NCBI RefSeq assembly: GCF_042683165.1
Contig: NZ_JBHUIZ010000005.1
Span: 62,001-126,000, forward strand
Origin: Tigheibacillus halophilus
Lineage (GTDB): Bacteria; Bacillota; Bacilli; Bacillales; Amphibacillaceae
Direction: 5' to 3'
DNA: 64,000 nt
Shown: piece by piece, positions 1-8,167 of the stretch
How the letters are laid out: every line of letters begins with the position of its first letter
Numbering within the stretch: the first letter of the stretch is position 1
The notes under the pieces: model-generated
What the model was told of the DNA's origin: nothing
The model's database searches: none
Seen by the model: only the letters and a program-made list of their open reading frames with translations
Program-made: the position numbers and the translations under genes

Positions 1-666
1 TCATTTAAACCAGGCCAGTATATTACCGTTAAAGCCTCTATTGACGGCCATGATTACACACACCAAAGACAATATAGCCTATCATGTGCACCAAATGAAA
101 ATATGTACCGCATCAGCGTAAAGAGAGAGGACGCGATTGGCGAAAACCCTGCAGGCGTCGTATCAAATTACTTGCATCAGCAAGTAGAAGAAGGAAGCGT
201 GCTGTCCATCAGCTGTCCTTCCGGGGATTTCGTTCTGGATATGAACGATACCCGCCCATTGGTTTTGATCAGCGGCGGCGTTGGACTGACACCAATGATG
301 AGCATGCTGGAAAGCGCGCTATTATGGCAGCCGGAAAGAGAAGTCATCTTTATGCATGCTGCTCGATCAGGTAACTTCCACGCTATGAAAGAACGCTTGC
401 TTGAAGTGGCCACAGCATGCAAGCAAGTGAAAACCTACACGATTTACGACAACCCGGCCACATCCGATGCAGGCCATTTTGACAAAGAAGGCTATATTGA
501 TACTGCTTTTTTGAAAAAAGTGTTGCCATCTACGGACGCTGCATTTTACTTCTGTGGGCCTAAAGGATTCATGCGAGCCATGTATCAAAACTTAAAATCC
601 CTTGACGCAGCTGAAGATGACATTCACTTTGAAATTTTTGGACCAGCCACAGATATTAAAAATTAA
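1..666 (+). CDS. hmp: Flavohaemoprotein (nitric oxide dioxygenase), C-terminal part
   Basis: The reading frame is open from base 1, so the globin domain and the start lie outside the window; 221 residues remain. Visible are the FAD-binding motif RQYSLS (about residues 23-28), the NAD(P)-binding loop GGVGLTPM (about 92-99) and the terminal CGP motif (about 185), the layout of the ferredoxin-reductase half of Hmp. The family oxidises NO to nitrate using NAD(P)H and O2 in the cytoplasm. A lone oxidoreductase of the same fold cannot be excluded because the globin part is not seen. It converges on acsA with a shared terminator. Confidence 0.85.
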   Translation, partial: SFKPGQYITVKASIDGHDYTHQRQYSLSCAPNENMYRISVKREDAIGENPAGVVSNYLHQQVEEGSVLSISCPSGDFVLDMNDTRPLVLISGGVGLTPMMSMLESALLWQPEREVIFMHAARSGNFHAMKERLLEVATACKQVKTYTIYDNPATSDAGHFDKEGYIDTAFLKKVLPSTDAAFYFCGPKGFMRAMYQNLKSLDAAEDDIHFEIFGPATDIKN

Positions 667-680
667 TGCTGCAACAAACA

Positions 681-712
681 AAAAAACGTTGACCAAATGG
701 CCAACGTTTTTT
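681..712. terminator. Bidirectional terminator between hmp and acsA
   Basis: An A-run, an inverted repeat (AACGTTG / CAACGTT with an inner CC/GG pair) and a T-run lie exactly between two convergent genes, so the hairpin can stop transcription in both directions. Confidence 0.8.
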
Positions 713-719
713 GTTTTGC

Positions 720-2435
720 TTATTCTTCCAATGTTGAGGTATCTCCGGTAGGAAGCCCAAGTTCCCACGACTTCAGCAAACGACGCATGATTTTACCACT
801 GCGTGTTTTCGGGATTGATTTTTTGACTTCCAGCTGTCTTGGTGCTGCATGTGCACTCAAACCGGTTTTGACAAATTGACGAATCTCCTCCAAAAGTTCT
901 TCCGATTCTTCATAGCCTTCATTCAATGTAATGAATGCCTTGATGATCTCCCCGCGTTCTGGATCCGGTTTACCAATAACGCCTGCTTCCGCCACAGCTG
1001 GATGTTCAATCAGCTTACTTTCCACTTCAAAAGGTCCTACGCGTTCCCCGGAAGTATTGATGACATCATCCAGACGTCCCTGGAACCAGAAATAACCATC
1101 TTCATCCCGATAAGCACTGTCACCGGATACATACCAGTCATTGACAAAATAGCTCTCATATTTGTTCGGTCTGTTCCAGATAGTTCGCATCATGGATGGC
1201 CAACCTTTTTTGATTGCCAAATTTCCCATTTGGTTCGGCGGGATCTCATTTCCTTCATTGTCGACAATAGTGGCTTCCACACCTGGGATAGGCTGCCCCA
1301 TGGAGCCAGGGCGGATTTCTTCAGACGGGAGATTGACAATCAGCATCGCTCCGGTTTCTGTCATCCACCATGTATCATGAATACGCAGGTTCAATGCTTT
1401 TAATCCCCACGTGACGACTTCCGGGTTCAACGGTTCCCCAACGCTGAGAACATGTCTGAGTGCAGACAAATCATATTCGTCTGGCAAATTTTCTCCTGCA
1501 CTGACCATTTTTCTCAAAGCAGTCGGTGCCGTGTACCATACAGTAACCTTTTTGTTTTGCAATGTTTCATACCAGGATTCAGGAGTGAAACGTCCACCGC
1601 GGACGACATTGGTCACCCCTTTCAACCACGGGCCGAAGATACCATAACTTGTGCCGGTCACCCACCCTGGATCTGCAGTACACCAGTAAATATCATCATC
1701 TTTCAAATCCAGCACCCATTCAGCCGTTGCATACAACTGAAGCATATTGTTATGGACGTGGTAAACCCCTTTTGGCTTCCCTGTGGAACCGGAGGTATAA
1801 TGCAGCAGCATACCGTCTTCCAAATCGACCCATTCGATATCGAAATTTGCGGAGGCTGTCTTCATTTCTTTATCATAATCGATGAATTTTTCACCTGATT
1901 GATCATTTTCGCCAACAAGTACAATCTTTTTCAAGTCTGGCAAATCCTCCTGTGGAACACGCGGAAGCAATTCAGGTGTAGTGATGAGCACACTTGCTTC
2001 ACTGTCCTGCAGACGGTCCCGGACTGCTTGTTCCATGAAGGCCTCGAAAAGAGGTCCGGCAATGGCGCCTATTTTTAAAATGCCAAAAAATGCTGCATAA
2101 AATTCCGGGCTCCGCGGCATGAAAAGAAAAACCCTGTCACCCTTTTTGACACCATGTTCTTTAAGCACATTGGCAAATTGATTGCTTTCCTTGCGCAATT
2201 CATCAAATGTACGGGTTTCTTCCCGATCCGGAGAAGAATAAATCAATGCTGTTTTATTCTTTTTATCCGGATTTTCAGCATGACGATCGATAGATTCATA
2301 GGCAATATTGACCTTGCCTGATTCATTCCAGCTGAATTTTTCCTTCATATCGTCCCAAGAGAAATTTTCTTTCATTTTTTGATAGTCTTTCAGATTATAG
2401 TTGCCTTCTCTCGCAGGAACCTTTTGCATATCCAT
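720..2435 (-). CDS. acsA: Acetyl-CoA synthetase
   Basis: AMP-forming acetate:CoA ligase of 571 residues, the length of B. subtilis AcsA (572). The P-loop-like motif YTSGSTGKPKG (about 213-223), TWWMTETG and the C-terminal PKTRSGKIMRR with the acylatable lysine (about 548) are all present. The frame stays open 77 codons further upstream, but the start at 2435 is preceded by GAGGTGA at proper spacing and gives the family N-terminus (MDMQKVPARE). It makes acetyl-CoA from acetate in the cytoplasm. No acuABC genes adjoin it here. Confidence 0.95.
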   Translation of the reverse strand: MDMQKVPAREGNYNLKDYQKMKENFSWDDMKEKFSWNESGKVNIAYESIDRHAENPDKKNKTALIYSSPDREETRTFDELRKESNQFANVLKEHGVKKGDRVFLFMPRSPEFYAAFFGILKIGAIAGPLFEAFMEQAVRDRLQDSEASVLITTPELLPRVPQEDLPDLKKIVLVGENDQSGEKFIDYDKEMKTASANFDIEWVDLEDGMLLHYTSGSTGKPKGVYHVHNNMLQLYATAEWVLDLKDDDIYWCTADPGWVTGTSYGIFGPWLKGVTNVVRGGRFTPESWYETLQNKKVTVWYTAPTALRKMVSAGENLPDEYDLSALRHVLSVGEPLNPEVVTWGLKALNLRIHDTWWMTETGAMLIVNLPSEEIRPGSMGQPIPGVEATIVDNEGNEIPPNQMGNLAIKKGWPSMMRTIWNRPNKYESYFVNDWYVSGDSAYRDEDGYFWFQGRLDDVINTSGERVGPFEVESKLIEHPAVAEAGVIGKPDPERGEIIKAFITLNEGYEESEELLEEIRQFVKTGLSAHAAPRQLEVKKSIPKTRSGKIMRRLLKSWELGLPTGDTSTLEE

Positions 2436-2685
2436 CCTAATCACCTCAAAAAAAGATTTGAAATCGGTTACATACCGAATAAAATAAAATTGTAAAATAG
2501 TTGGAACATTTACTGAAGTAATTCCTATTTTAGAACAGTTTGTGAACATTTTAAAGTGAAAAGCATATATGTTTATTTTTTGTGGTAAAACAGCATAGTT
2601 ATCTCCTGATTTGGATGAGTTTGGCAAGCCGCTGTCTGAACATGTATTTCTATCGAGATTCGACAAATTTGCCCCTCGATTTTTT

Positions 2686-2728
2686 CAAACAAAAAAAGCA
2701 AGGATACAGAAACTGCATCTCTTGCTTT
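2686..2728 (-). terminator. Orphaned terminator of the tRNA-Arg gene
   Basis: On the minus strand AAAGCAAG ... CTTGCTTT is followed by a T-run. It lies just outside attL, where the original tRNA-Arg transcript would have ended before the prophage separated the two by about 41 kb. It now could only end transcription leaving the prophage's left end. Confidence 0.65.
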
Positions 2729-2737
2729 CAGCTTTTA

Positions 2738-2786
2738 AGCGCCCCCGGCAGGATTCGAACCTGCGGCACACGGTTTAGGAAACCGA
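2738..2786 (+). repeat. attL, 49-bp core repeat (3' half of tRNA-Arg)
   Basis: Identical over 49 bp to 43906-43954. It contains the T-arm, variable region, 3' acceptor strand and anticodon arm of tRNA-Arg(CCU) but not the 5' half, so it is a recombination duplicate and not a tRNA gene. Identity stops at both edges (A/T at the left, C/T at the right). Confidence 0.95.
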
Positions 2787-2898
2787 CAAGGGGCGCTTTA
2801 GCTGATTTCGTGACATTTTAAATCGCTGTTTTGAATAGGTTTCTATTTAAAATACAAGTTCAATATTTTAATTGGTTCCATTTAATTTCGCTTGATTC

Positions 2899-2919
2899 GA
2901 CACCAGTTATGTCACCACT
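2899..2919 (+). promoter_or_regulatory. Candidate integrase arm-type sites, left end
   Basis: GACACCA and CACCACT lie 7 nt apart, just inside attL. The same pair, in the same orientation, occurs 6 nt apart at 43816-43835 inside attR, as expected for arm-type binding sites of a tyrosine integrase. The 3' edge overlaps the stop codon of the 78-residue membrane protein gene. Confidence 0.45.
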
Positions 2920-3154
2920 ATGCAATTACCACAAGTGCACCGTAAGCGAATACACCAACAACGCCTAATTTCGCTAACTTAGAACTAAACATCGAAACAA
3001 GCGCATATACTGCAATTGATACACCTACCATAATCGGGAATGCCGTTATATAGTCTGCAGCTATGTCGGCAAATCCCGATTTTATTTTGTCTACAAAGAA
3101 ATCCCACACCTTTAATATCGGGTTCTTTAATATATAATCGTGAAATTCCTGCAT
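2918..3154 (-). CDS. Small membrane protein of the FtsK cassette
   Basis: A 78-residue protein with hydrophobic stretches at about residues 40-58 and 62-77 and an amphipathic N-terminal half. I do not recognise a family. Its start overlaps the stop of the pilin-like gene, so it is the last gene of the four-gene ftsK operon and probably a partner of the other membrane components. It ends 132 bp from attL. Confidence 0.7.
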   Translation of the reverse strand: MQEFHDYILKNPILKVWDFFVDKIKSGFADIAADYITAFPIMVGVSIAVYALVSMFSSKLAKLGVVGVFAYGALVVIA

Positions 3155-3522
3155 TATGAAGCCACCCCCGATACCGCATCCACTAATACATTTAGTATCA
3201 TTGGAGAAATCATAACTATTAGATAGCCTAGTGCGGCTTTTTGCATCATGCTAAATCCTTTTTCACTGTTGCCGATCATCACGAATATAGCGCCACCTAA
3301 TACAACTACCATAGCAACTGGATAAGCCATGCCCTGAATTAGATCAATGATTGGCGCAAAAGCCTGCATCATTTTACCTTTTATTTCTGCGCTTTCTGCA
3401 TGCACTGCTGCAGGAACGAACGGGGCGACTGCTAGCGGGATTAATGAGATGGTGGGATGTTTTATCTTCGGTTCGTGCTGACGGTTCACAAACGATCTGA
3501 AATCATACGTTTTGGTTTTCAT
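3154..3522 (-). CDS. VirB2/TrbC-like small membrane protein (pilin-like architecture)
   Basis: A 122-residue protein. A basic N-terminus of about 25 residues precedes a hydrophobic segment ending in AVHA-ES, which looks like a signal-peptidase site after about residue 42. Two transmembrane segments follow (about 63-82 and 93-113), separated by a short loop with NSEKG. Long leader plus two helices is the topology of VirB2/TrbC-type conjugative pilins. The assignment rests on architecture only. It sits between the replication-relaxation gene and another small membrane gene, downstream of an FtsK-like ATPase. Confidence 0.6.
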   Translation of the reverse strand: MKTKTYDFRSFVNRQHEPKIKHPTISLIPLAVAPFVPAAVHAESAEIKGKMMQAFAPIIDLIQGMAYPVAMVVVLGGAIFVMIGNSEKGFSMMQKAALGYLIVMISPMILNVLVDAVSGVAS

Positions 3523-3532
3523 CGTTTCCCTC

Positions 3533-4105
3533 CTATTTAATATCAGTATCCAATAAAATTAAGCTGTCCAGACCTTCGCATAATTCCATGAGCCTATCAC
3601 GCCTATATGGCGTTGTTGTAACCCAAATTACGCCTGGCATTCCTTTAAAAGCATTTCTTTCAATCAGTCGCCGGTACTTTTCGATTTTCTTTTCGTTCGC
3701 CTTCATCTTTTGCACGTGGTCTATTTCGACAAGGTAATGTCGATTCGTTATAAAATGTGCATCGGCGATAACGGAAATGGGATCCAAAGTTATTTTTACT
3801 TCATTTTCCCAATTCGCCGGCTGATCCAAATGGATGTACAAGTTATTTCGCATGATATAGTGTCTGGCTGTAGTCAGTTTTTTGCGCTCTTTATCACATG
3901 CAACAGCTTCTCTGCCTTTCTTATTTAAATAATAGATATTCACACCATCATCTTTAAAAGTGTGGAGATATGGCTCTAATTGTTTCATAACTCTGTAGGC
4001 ATTACGGTTACCTTTTAAATCATGTAATTGCTGTAGCTGTTTCACGGTCAAATAGTCAAAGCGCTTCAAACTTAACAGTATTTGCTCTTGGCGCTCGCTT
4101 AACAT
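3533..4105 (-). CDS. Replication-relaxation family protein
   Basis: A 190-residue protein with an N-terminal winged-helix region (LTVKQLQQLHDLKGNRNAYR, about 19-38) and a C-terminal half with the sequence style of a restriction-like fold, including VEIDHV and VIWVTTTP. This resembles the replication-relaxation family of Gram-positive plasmids and some prophages (recognised from memory). Its 5' end overlaps the ftsK-like gene by 50 bp, so the two are translationally coupled. The precise function of the family is unknown to me. Confidence 0.7.
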   Translation of the reverse strand: MLSERQEQILLSLKRFDYLTVKQLQQLHDLKGNRNAYRVMKQLEPYLHTFKDDGVNIYYLNKKGREAVACDKERKKLTTARHYIMRNNLYIHLDQPANWENEVKITLDPISVIADAHFITNRHYLVEIDHVQKMKANEKKIEKYRRLIERNAFKGMPGVIWVTTTPYRRDRLMELCEGLDSLILLDTDIK

Positions 4106-5297
4106 TGGATTCCCCCTTTGCTTTTATTCGAATATGCGGCCCGATGATCTCGTCAATTTCTTTTTCTTCTATATAAGGTGTCTGTACGATATGGTTTTTC
4201 ACCCTTCGGAAAATGGCCCGGCCTTCGATTTCTGGTAATTCTTCTGCCCCGCCTTCATCCAGGACAGCTCGACTTTGCGTATTCGTTTCTAATCGGAAGC
4301 ATACCCTTGCTCCGATGTTCGCCCGAACCTGTGAAGGCAGCGTTTCATTCGTTGGGTACTGTGTGGCATATATCAATCGATAGCCCGCTGATCTGCCACG
4401 TCTGGCAATGTCCACCACAATATCCCTGCTATCTTCGTCTAAGTCTGCAGATTCATCTATAAATACAAAGTCTCTTTCTTGTTGTCCGGCACGCTTGACA
4501 TCTTTTATCCCCTTTTCGAACAAATCATCAAGCTTCCTATTCATATCTTTTTGAATGTCCTCTAATACACGTTTAGCGCCTTTGGATTCCCTTGCGAAGT
4601 TTACACATTGTTTCATATCTTTAAATGGTCCTAGCTCATTACCGCCTTTTAAATCAATTAGATGCAACCGGAGGTGATTTGGTTGTTGTTTAACCAAGAC
4701 AGATACTAACAGTTTAAGAAATTCTGATTTCCCGAATCCTGTAGCCCCAGCCACAATCATATGGGGGCGTTTTTCGAAGTCGTGTGTCAGTAAATCTTTG
4801 TAGGTATAGCCAATGGGTACAACCCACTTATTTTGCAGCATTACTTCATTAAATGGATACATCGTATCAAGCCCCTTTTCGTAAATTTTAAATCGTAACA
4901 TGCCGTCATATTCCATTTCTATTTGCTTATCAAGCTTCACCCGATTATTAAAGATGTCCTTCACTTGTTTGATGACATCCCCTTTCCAATCGATATTTTT
5001 GAAGTTTTTCAGATTAATATCCGATTGGCTTTTGTTATTCAAGCCATCTATAAATAGTTGTTTATGCTCTTGGAATTGTTTAAAAGACAACCCTAACGGT
5101 ATTTTGTAAATGTACTCTGTATAATCCTTCTTTTTAACTTTCCGGTAAATCCGGATAGTTCCCTCCTTCGTTTTGAGCCCTGCCGCATCAGCGATGGTTT
5201 TTATCTTCTCGTGATCATTGGAATTTTTATTCCGAAAGAAATAAGTTGAACCAGCTATAGCAGCCATGCTCGATGTAGTTAATATTTCGTAAATCAT
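4056..5297 (-). CDS. FtsK/SpoIIIE (TcpA-like) DNA translocase
   Basis: A 413-residue protein with one N-terminal transmembrane segment (about 3-21), then a soluble domain and a RecA-like motor: Walker A GATGFGKSE (about 184-192), Walker B FVFIDES (about 276-282) and ATQYP. There is no C-terminal gamma domain as in chromosomal FtsK, so it is closer to coupling proteins such as TcpA or TraB-like pumps, which move double-stranded DNA through membranes. It is first gene of a four-gene operon and diverges from an HTH gene. SD AAAGGAGGTG precedes the start. Confidence 0.85.
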   Translation of the reverse strand: MIYEILTTSSMAAIAGSTYFFRNKNSNDHEKIKTIADAAGLKTKEGTIRIYRKVKKKDYTEYIYKIPLGLSFKQFQEHKQLFIDGLNNKSQSDINLKNFKNIDWKGDVIKQVKDIFNNRVKLDKQIEMEYDGMLRFKIYEKGLDTMYPFNEVMLQNKWVVPIGYTYKDLLTHDFEKRPHMIVAGATGFGKSEFLKLLVSVLVKQQPNHLRLHLIDLKGGNELGPFKDMKQCVNFARESKGAKRVLEDIQKDMNRKLDDLFEKGIKDVKRAGQQERDFVFIDESADLDEDSRDIVVDIARRGRSAGYRLIYATQYPTNETLPSQVRANIGARVCFRLETNTQSRAVLDEGGAEELPEIEGRAIFRRVKNHIVQTPYIEEKEIDEIIGPHIRIKAKGESNVKRAPRANTVKFEAL

Positions 5298-5315
5298 CCC
5301 GCACCTCCTTTTGGA

Positions 5316-5331
5316 TATCTATTTATAGATA
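5316..5331. promoter_or_regulatory. Operator-like palindrome upstream of the ftsK-like gene
   Basis: TATCTATTTATAGATA has 7-bp arms around a 2-bp centre and lies 19-34 bp upstream of the ftsK-like start, in the divergent spacer shared with the HTH regulator gene. It is a plausible binding site for that regulator. The rest of the 253-bp spacer (5298-5550) is AT-rich and also holds the 8-bp motif GCGATACG followed by CTTAGCGC. Confidence 0.35.
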
Positions 5332-5550
5332 GTCCCTGCTAAAGTGTATTTAAGGACATGTGGTGGACATCGTGAGACTGTTTAGATTGATAGGATTATT
5401 AGTAATACAAACAGCGATACGCTTAGCGCATTTCCTTTTGTATAGTTCATTGTATTGTAGTGATTGATTGTCCTATGACTAATTAGTTCTTTTTTTATTG
5501 ATTAATTCGTTTGCAGGAAATTGAAGTATATTTGAAGAAATAATATATAG

Positions 5551-5766
5551 GTGATAAAAATGGAATTGAAAAGCAGAATTAATTACTGGAAAGAACAAAG
5601 AGGGAGAACCACAAAATGGCTTGCAAAAGAATTGAACACATCTCCGGAAATCGTGTCCAGGTGGGCGAATAATAAAAGTATGCCCTCTGTAAAAAAGCTA
5701 TTCATACTTGCAGACTTATTGGAATGTACAGCAGACGATCTATACGAAAGGGATTCGAATGATTAA
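5551..5766 (+). CDS. XRE-family HTH regulator
   Basis: A 71-residue protein made almost entirely of a Cro/CI-type helix-turn-helix (TTKWLAKELNTSPEIVSRWANN, split here as helices about 20-41), resembling YozG-type small regulators. It is one of few plus-strand genes in the left half. Being divergent from the ftsK operon, it probably controls that operon. The frame starts with ATG ATA AAA at 5551, where a second Met (MEL) follows at 5560; either could be the start. Confidence 0.8.
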   Translation: MIKMELKSRINYWKEQRGRTTKWLAKELNTSPEIVSRWANNKSMPSVKKLFILADLLECTADDLYERDSND

Positions 5767-6154
5767 CTTTCCGGAAGAAGATGCAAAGATCCTGAAAAAG
5801 CATCTCTTTTTATCGAAAGCAATTGAACAAATCGAAGAAGATAAAGCACATTTCGAAGATGCTCCGCTTAAAATTAATGAGCTGTATGTCGAAATGCTGG
5901 ACAGGATGTTGACCACTGCCAAGGATGAGCGCAGGGAATTAACTAAAACGATGCAGGATAACAACTTGAAGTATGTATTTCGGGATGAGGATAGACTGTT
6001 TACGGGATATGAGTTTTTCAGTAATGGTAAGCATAAGGAAGTAAGGTACTTTAATCCGATGATATTGAAGCATACGAAGGATATAGTTGCGGAATTGATG
6101 TATAAATATGGAGGAGGTGATAACATGAGCGATCCGAAACCACCAGTATTTTAA
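5759..6154 (+). CDS. Conserved phage/plasmid protein of unknown function
   Basis: A 131-residue acidic protein with no recognised domain. It overlaps the upstream HTH gene by 8 bp and has AAAGGG in front of its ATG, so the two are co-translated. The frame extends 17 codons further upstream, but that would overlap the HTH gene by more and lacks an SD. The C-terminal 40 residues contain the GYEFFSNGKHKEVRYFNP segment, which looks like a beta-rich patch. Function unknown; pairing suggests an accessory or co-regulator. Confidence 0.65.
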   Translation: MINFPEEDAKILKKHLFLSKAIEQIEEDKAHFEDAPLKINELYVEMLDRMLTTAKDERRELTKTMQDNNLKYVFRDEDRLFTGYEFFSNGKHKEVRYFNPMILKHTKDIVAELMYKYGGGDNMSDPKPPVF

Positions 6155-6189
6155 AACACAGCCCCCTGAGTGGGGGCTTGTGTTATTTC
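6153..6189. terminator. Bidirectional terminator between the HTH pair and endolysin
   Basis: AACACA-GCCCCC / GGGGGC-TTGTGTT forms a strong hairpin flanked by A- and T-rich tracts between convergent genes. Confidence 0.8.
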
Positions 6190-7154
6190 ACTCTTAATTT
6201 CTGACCAGCATAAATTTTGTTCACGTTTGCGAGATTGTTCAATGACTTTATTTTCGCTGTAGTAGTACCATACTTAACGGCTAACACACTCACAGTGTCG
6301 CCACTCTTTACAGTGTGGTATTGCTTAGCTGGCGCTTTCTTGACCGTTCCTGTAAGCTTCAATTTGTCACCAGGATGAATGATATTTGGATTTTTAATGC
6401 TGTTCAGATTAGATAATTTATTAACAGTAGTACCGTATTTTTTAGCGATACCGGATAGGGTTTCGCCTTTCTTTACGGTATGAGTTGTTGCTTTGGCAGC
6501 TGGCTTTTTCTTTGCCGCTGGTTTAGCTATAGGTTTAGAAGCTGGCTTATTTGCTTTCTTCTCGTCTAGTGTAAAGAACTTACCGCCAACCTTATTCATA
6601 TCCACTGGACCACTGATGCCGTTTACTTTGCCCTTATCGCTATGCTGCCATAGATAAATATCATTCAGTTTCACGTTTACTGGATCATTGGCATATCGAG
6701 CGTGCCAGTAAGCATATTTTTTAAGCAGCGCCTTGTCCACATTGTCAGCAAAGAACACACCGAAACTGTACAAACCAACGGAACCTACTTCTTTCTCCAC
6801 ATGCTCCATGAATGCTTTGGCAGCTTTATTCATGTTAGCATCAGAACCACAGTGGTTTTCCTCAAGGTCCAACATTGGTGGCATGTTGAATTTATAACCT
6901 TTGATGTGCTTCACGAACCATTTCGCTTCCTCGATGGCATCATTAACAGAAACGAATTTCGCATAGTGATAAAATCCCGCATGCAATCCGTTTGCGGTAG
7001 CCCCTTTAAAATTCGCATCCATCTTATTATCAACGAATGCAGAACCGGCAGCAGAGCCTTCTGTGGCTTTAATATAAGCACCTTGTATGCCGTCTTTGGC
7101 TACCTTAGACCAATCTATATTACCCTGCCAATGAGATACGTCTATGAGCTTCAT
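6183..7154 (-). CDS. Endolysin: GH25 muramidase with two LysM domains
   Basis: A 323-residue protein. The N-terminal glycoside hydrolase 25 domain (1-200) has the DVSHWQG start and the catalytic acidic motif LDLEEN (about 95-100). A Lys/Pro/Ala-rich linker follows, then two LysM modules (about 222-266 and 278-322) with the HTVKKGETLSGIAKKYG type repeat, which bind peptidoglycan glycan chains. It cleaves the beta-1,4 bond next to N-acetylmuramic acid at lysis. No signal peptide is seen, so export needs the holin just upstream. Confidence 0.95.
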   Translation of the reverse strand: MKLIDVSHWQGNIDWSKVAKDGIQGAYIKATEGSAAGSAFVDNKMDANFKGATANGLHAGFYHYAKFVSVNDAIEEAKWFVKHIKGYKFNMPPMLDLEENHCGSDANMNKAAKAFMEHVEKEVGSVGLYSFGVFFADNVDKALLKKYAYWHARYANDPVNVKLNDIYLWQHSDKGKVNGISGPVDMNKVGGKFFTLDEKKANKPASKPIAKPAAKKKPAAKATTHTVKKGETLSGIAKKYGTTVNKLSNLNSIKNPNIIHPGDKLKLTGTVKKAPAKQYHTVKSGDTVSVLAVKYGTTTAKIKSLNNLANVNKIYAGQKLRVK

Positions 7155-7197
7155 TTGTATTCCTCCTTATAAATTAAAAGACATCCATATGGATGCC

Positions 7198-7473
7198 TTA
7201 TTTCTGTTTTGGTTTTTGATATGTCAGCGCCTGCGTACTATCTCCCACACCATCTACAGTTGGGTCAGTTACAGCGTTATATATACTCACGGCAACCAAT
7301 ACAAGCACGTATGGGTTACTGACGGCATCTAACAATAGATTGCCTACAATCGGCCAAGACGTGAGGTCCTGGGCGGTAATCCCGGCATATGCCAGGATTG
7401 GTACAAAGATGGCTAGCACAAACTGTGCAATAAAATTCGGGTTTTTAAATCTGATTTTCCAATTGATTTTCAT
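7198..7473 (-). CDS. Holin, phi LC3-like family
   Basis: A 91-residue protein with two transmembrane segments (about 13-30 and 52-66) and a polar tail; the NPNFIAQFVLAIFVP and NPYVLVLVAVSIYNAVTDPT segments are typical of the phi LC3 holin family. It forms the lesion that releases the endolysin. It lies between xhlA and the endolysin gene, with an SD (GGAGGAT) before ATG. Confidence 0.9.
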   Translation of the reverse strand: MKINWKIRFKNPNFIAQFVLAIFVPILAYAGITAQDLTSWPIVGNLLLDAVSNPYVLVLVAVSIYNAVTDPTVDGVGDSTQALTYQKPKQK

Positions 7474-7485
7474 GTAATCATCCTC

Positions 7486-7788
7486 CTAGAAAAATTTATC
7501 TACAATAAAATAAACAACTCCACCAGCGCCTAACAAACTGCCGGAAACTTTCATAGCTAATTTCCAAGCATTATCCCGTGTGGATGTTCGTTTGTGAAAA
7601 AACTCATCCATCAATCGTTTGTCAATCACGTCAAGCTTTTGCTTTTGTTCGTCATTTCCTTTGTCAATTTTATCTTTAACTTCTCTAAACTCACCCTGCA
7701 TATTTGACGTGAGAACCTCAAGAGTGGTTATTCGTTGCTCGTGGTTTTGCCAAATCGCCATGTCGTCCATCTCCTTGTCTTGTGACAT
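7486..7788 (-). CDS. xhlA: XhlA-like lysis-associated membrane protein
   Basis: A 100-residue protein: N-terminal coiled coil (about 12-65, EQRITTLEVLTSNM...) and one C-terminal transmembrane helix (about 82-98). This is the XhlA layout of PBSX-type lysis cassettes, where XhlA associates with the membrane and helps the holin. Gene order xhlA - holin - endolysin is as in B. subtilis PBSX. Confidence 0.85.
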   Translation of the reverse strand: MSQDKEMDDMAIWQNHEQRITTLEVLTSNMQGEFREVKDKIDKGNDEQKQKLDVIDKRLMDEFFHKRTSTRDNAWKLAMKVSGSLLGAGGVVYFIVDKFF

Positions 7789-7826
7789 GCTCGACCCCCT
7801 TACGTTCCGACGTTACTCGTATCTAT

Positions 7827-7883
7827 ATAAATAAGCCGTCACAGTGACCCATGACGGCTAGGGCAGTTGCGGCTGCCCTTTAT
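7827..7883. terminator. Tandem hairpins upstream of the lysis genes
   Basis: Two adjacent inverted repeats: AGCCGTC / GACGGCT and GGGCAG / CTGCCC. The first is followed on the minus strand by TTATTTAT. They probably separate tail from lysis expression as a leaky terminator. Confidence 0.5.
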
Positions 7884-7898
7884 TTCATTATAAAAATC

Positions 7899-8099
7899 TC
7901 ATTTCACTTTTTCGGCGTACAGAGTACCTGTTGTTATTTTCATATCTGTTCCAAGTGTTTCGTTTGAATGATTGATTACAAATTTTGTATCTGTTCCACA
8001 CGGTTCATCCTCCGGGTGTAATTCCTCTATTACCACATTACGAATATCGACTGTTCCATCTTCGCGAATTACCGTTTCCTTATTGTTACTTACTAGCAT
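7899..8099 (-). CDS. Small phage protein, unknown
   Basis: A 66-residue acidic protein with no recognised domain (MLVSNNKETVIREDGTVDIR at the N-terminus, likely all beta). GGAGATGG precedes the ATG. It lies between tail and lysis genes, a position often held by tail accessory proteins. Confidence 0.6.
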   Translation of the reverse strand: MLVSNNKETVIREDGTVDIRNVVIEELHPEDEPCGTDTKFVINHSNETLGTDMKITTGTLYAEKVK

Positions 8100-8123
8100 T
8101 GTTCCATCTCCTTTATTCTCATA

Positions 8124-8150
8124 TAAAAAAGCACCATAGGGGGTGCTTAA
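8124..8150 (-). terminator. Terminator after the 96-residue ORF
   Basis: AGCACC / GGTGCT stem followed by a T6 run on the minus strand. Confidence 0.7.
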
Positions 8151-8167
8151 TAAAATTTAGTTATCGT

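Noticed and set aside
849..1898. Long plus-strand frames over acsA, and similar over gyrA, guaB, tape measure and recF
   Set aside because: They mirror conserved genes on the opposite strand and have no family features.
2436..2666. N-terminal extension of acsA
   Set aside because: The frame stays open but lacks an SD, and the family start with GAGGTGA is at 2435.
2738..2786. A second tRNA-Arg gene at the left end
   Set aside because: Only the 3' half is present; the sequence after CCGA does not form an acceptor or D-arm. It is the att duplicate.
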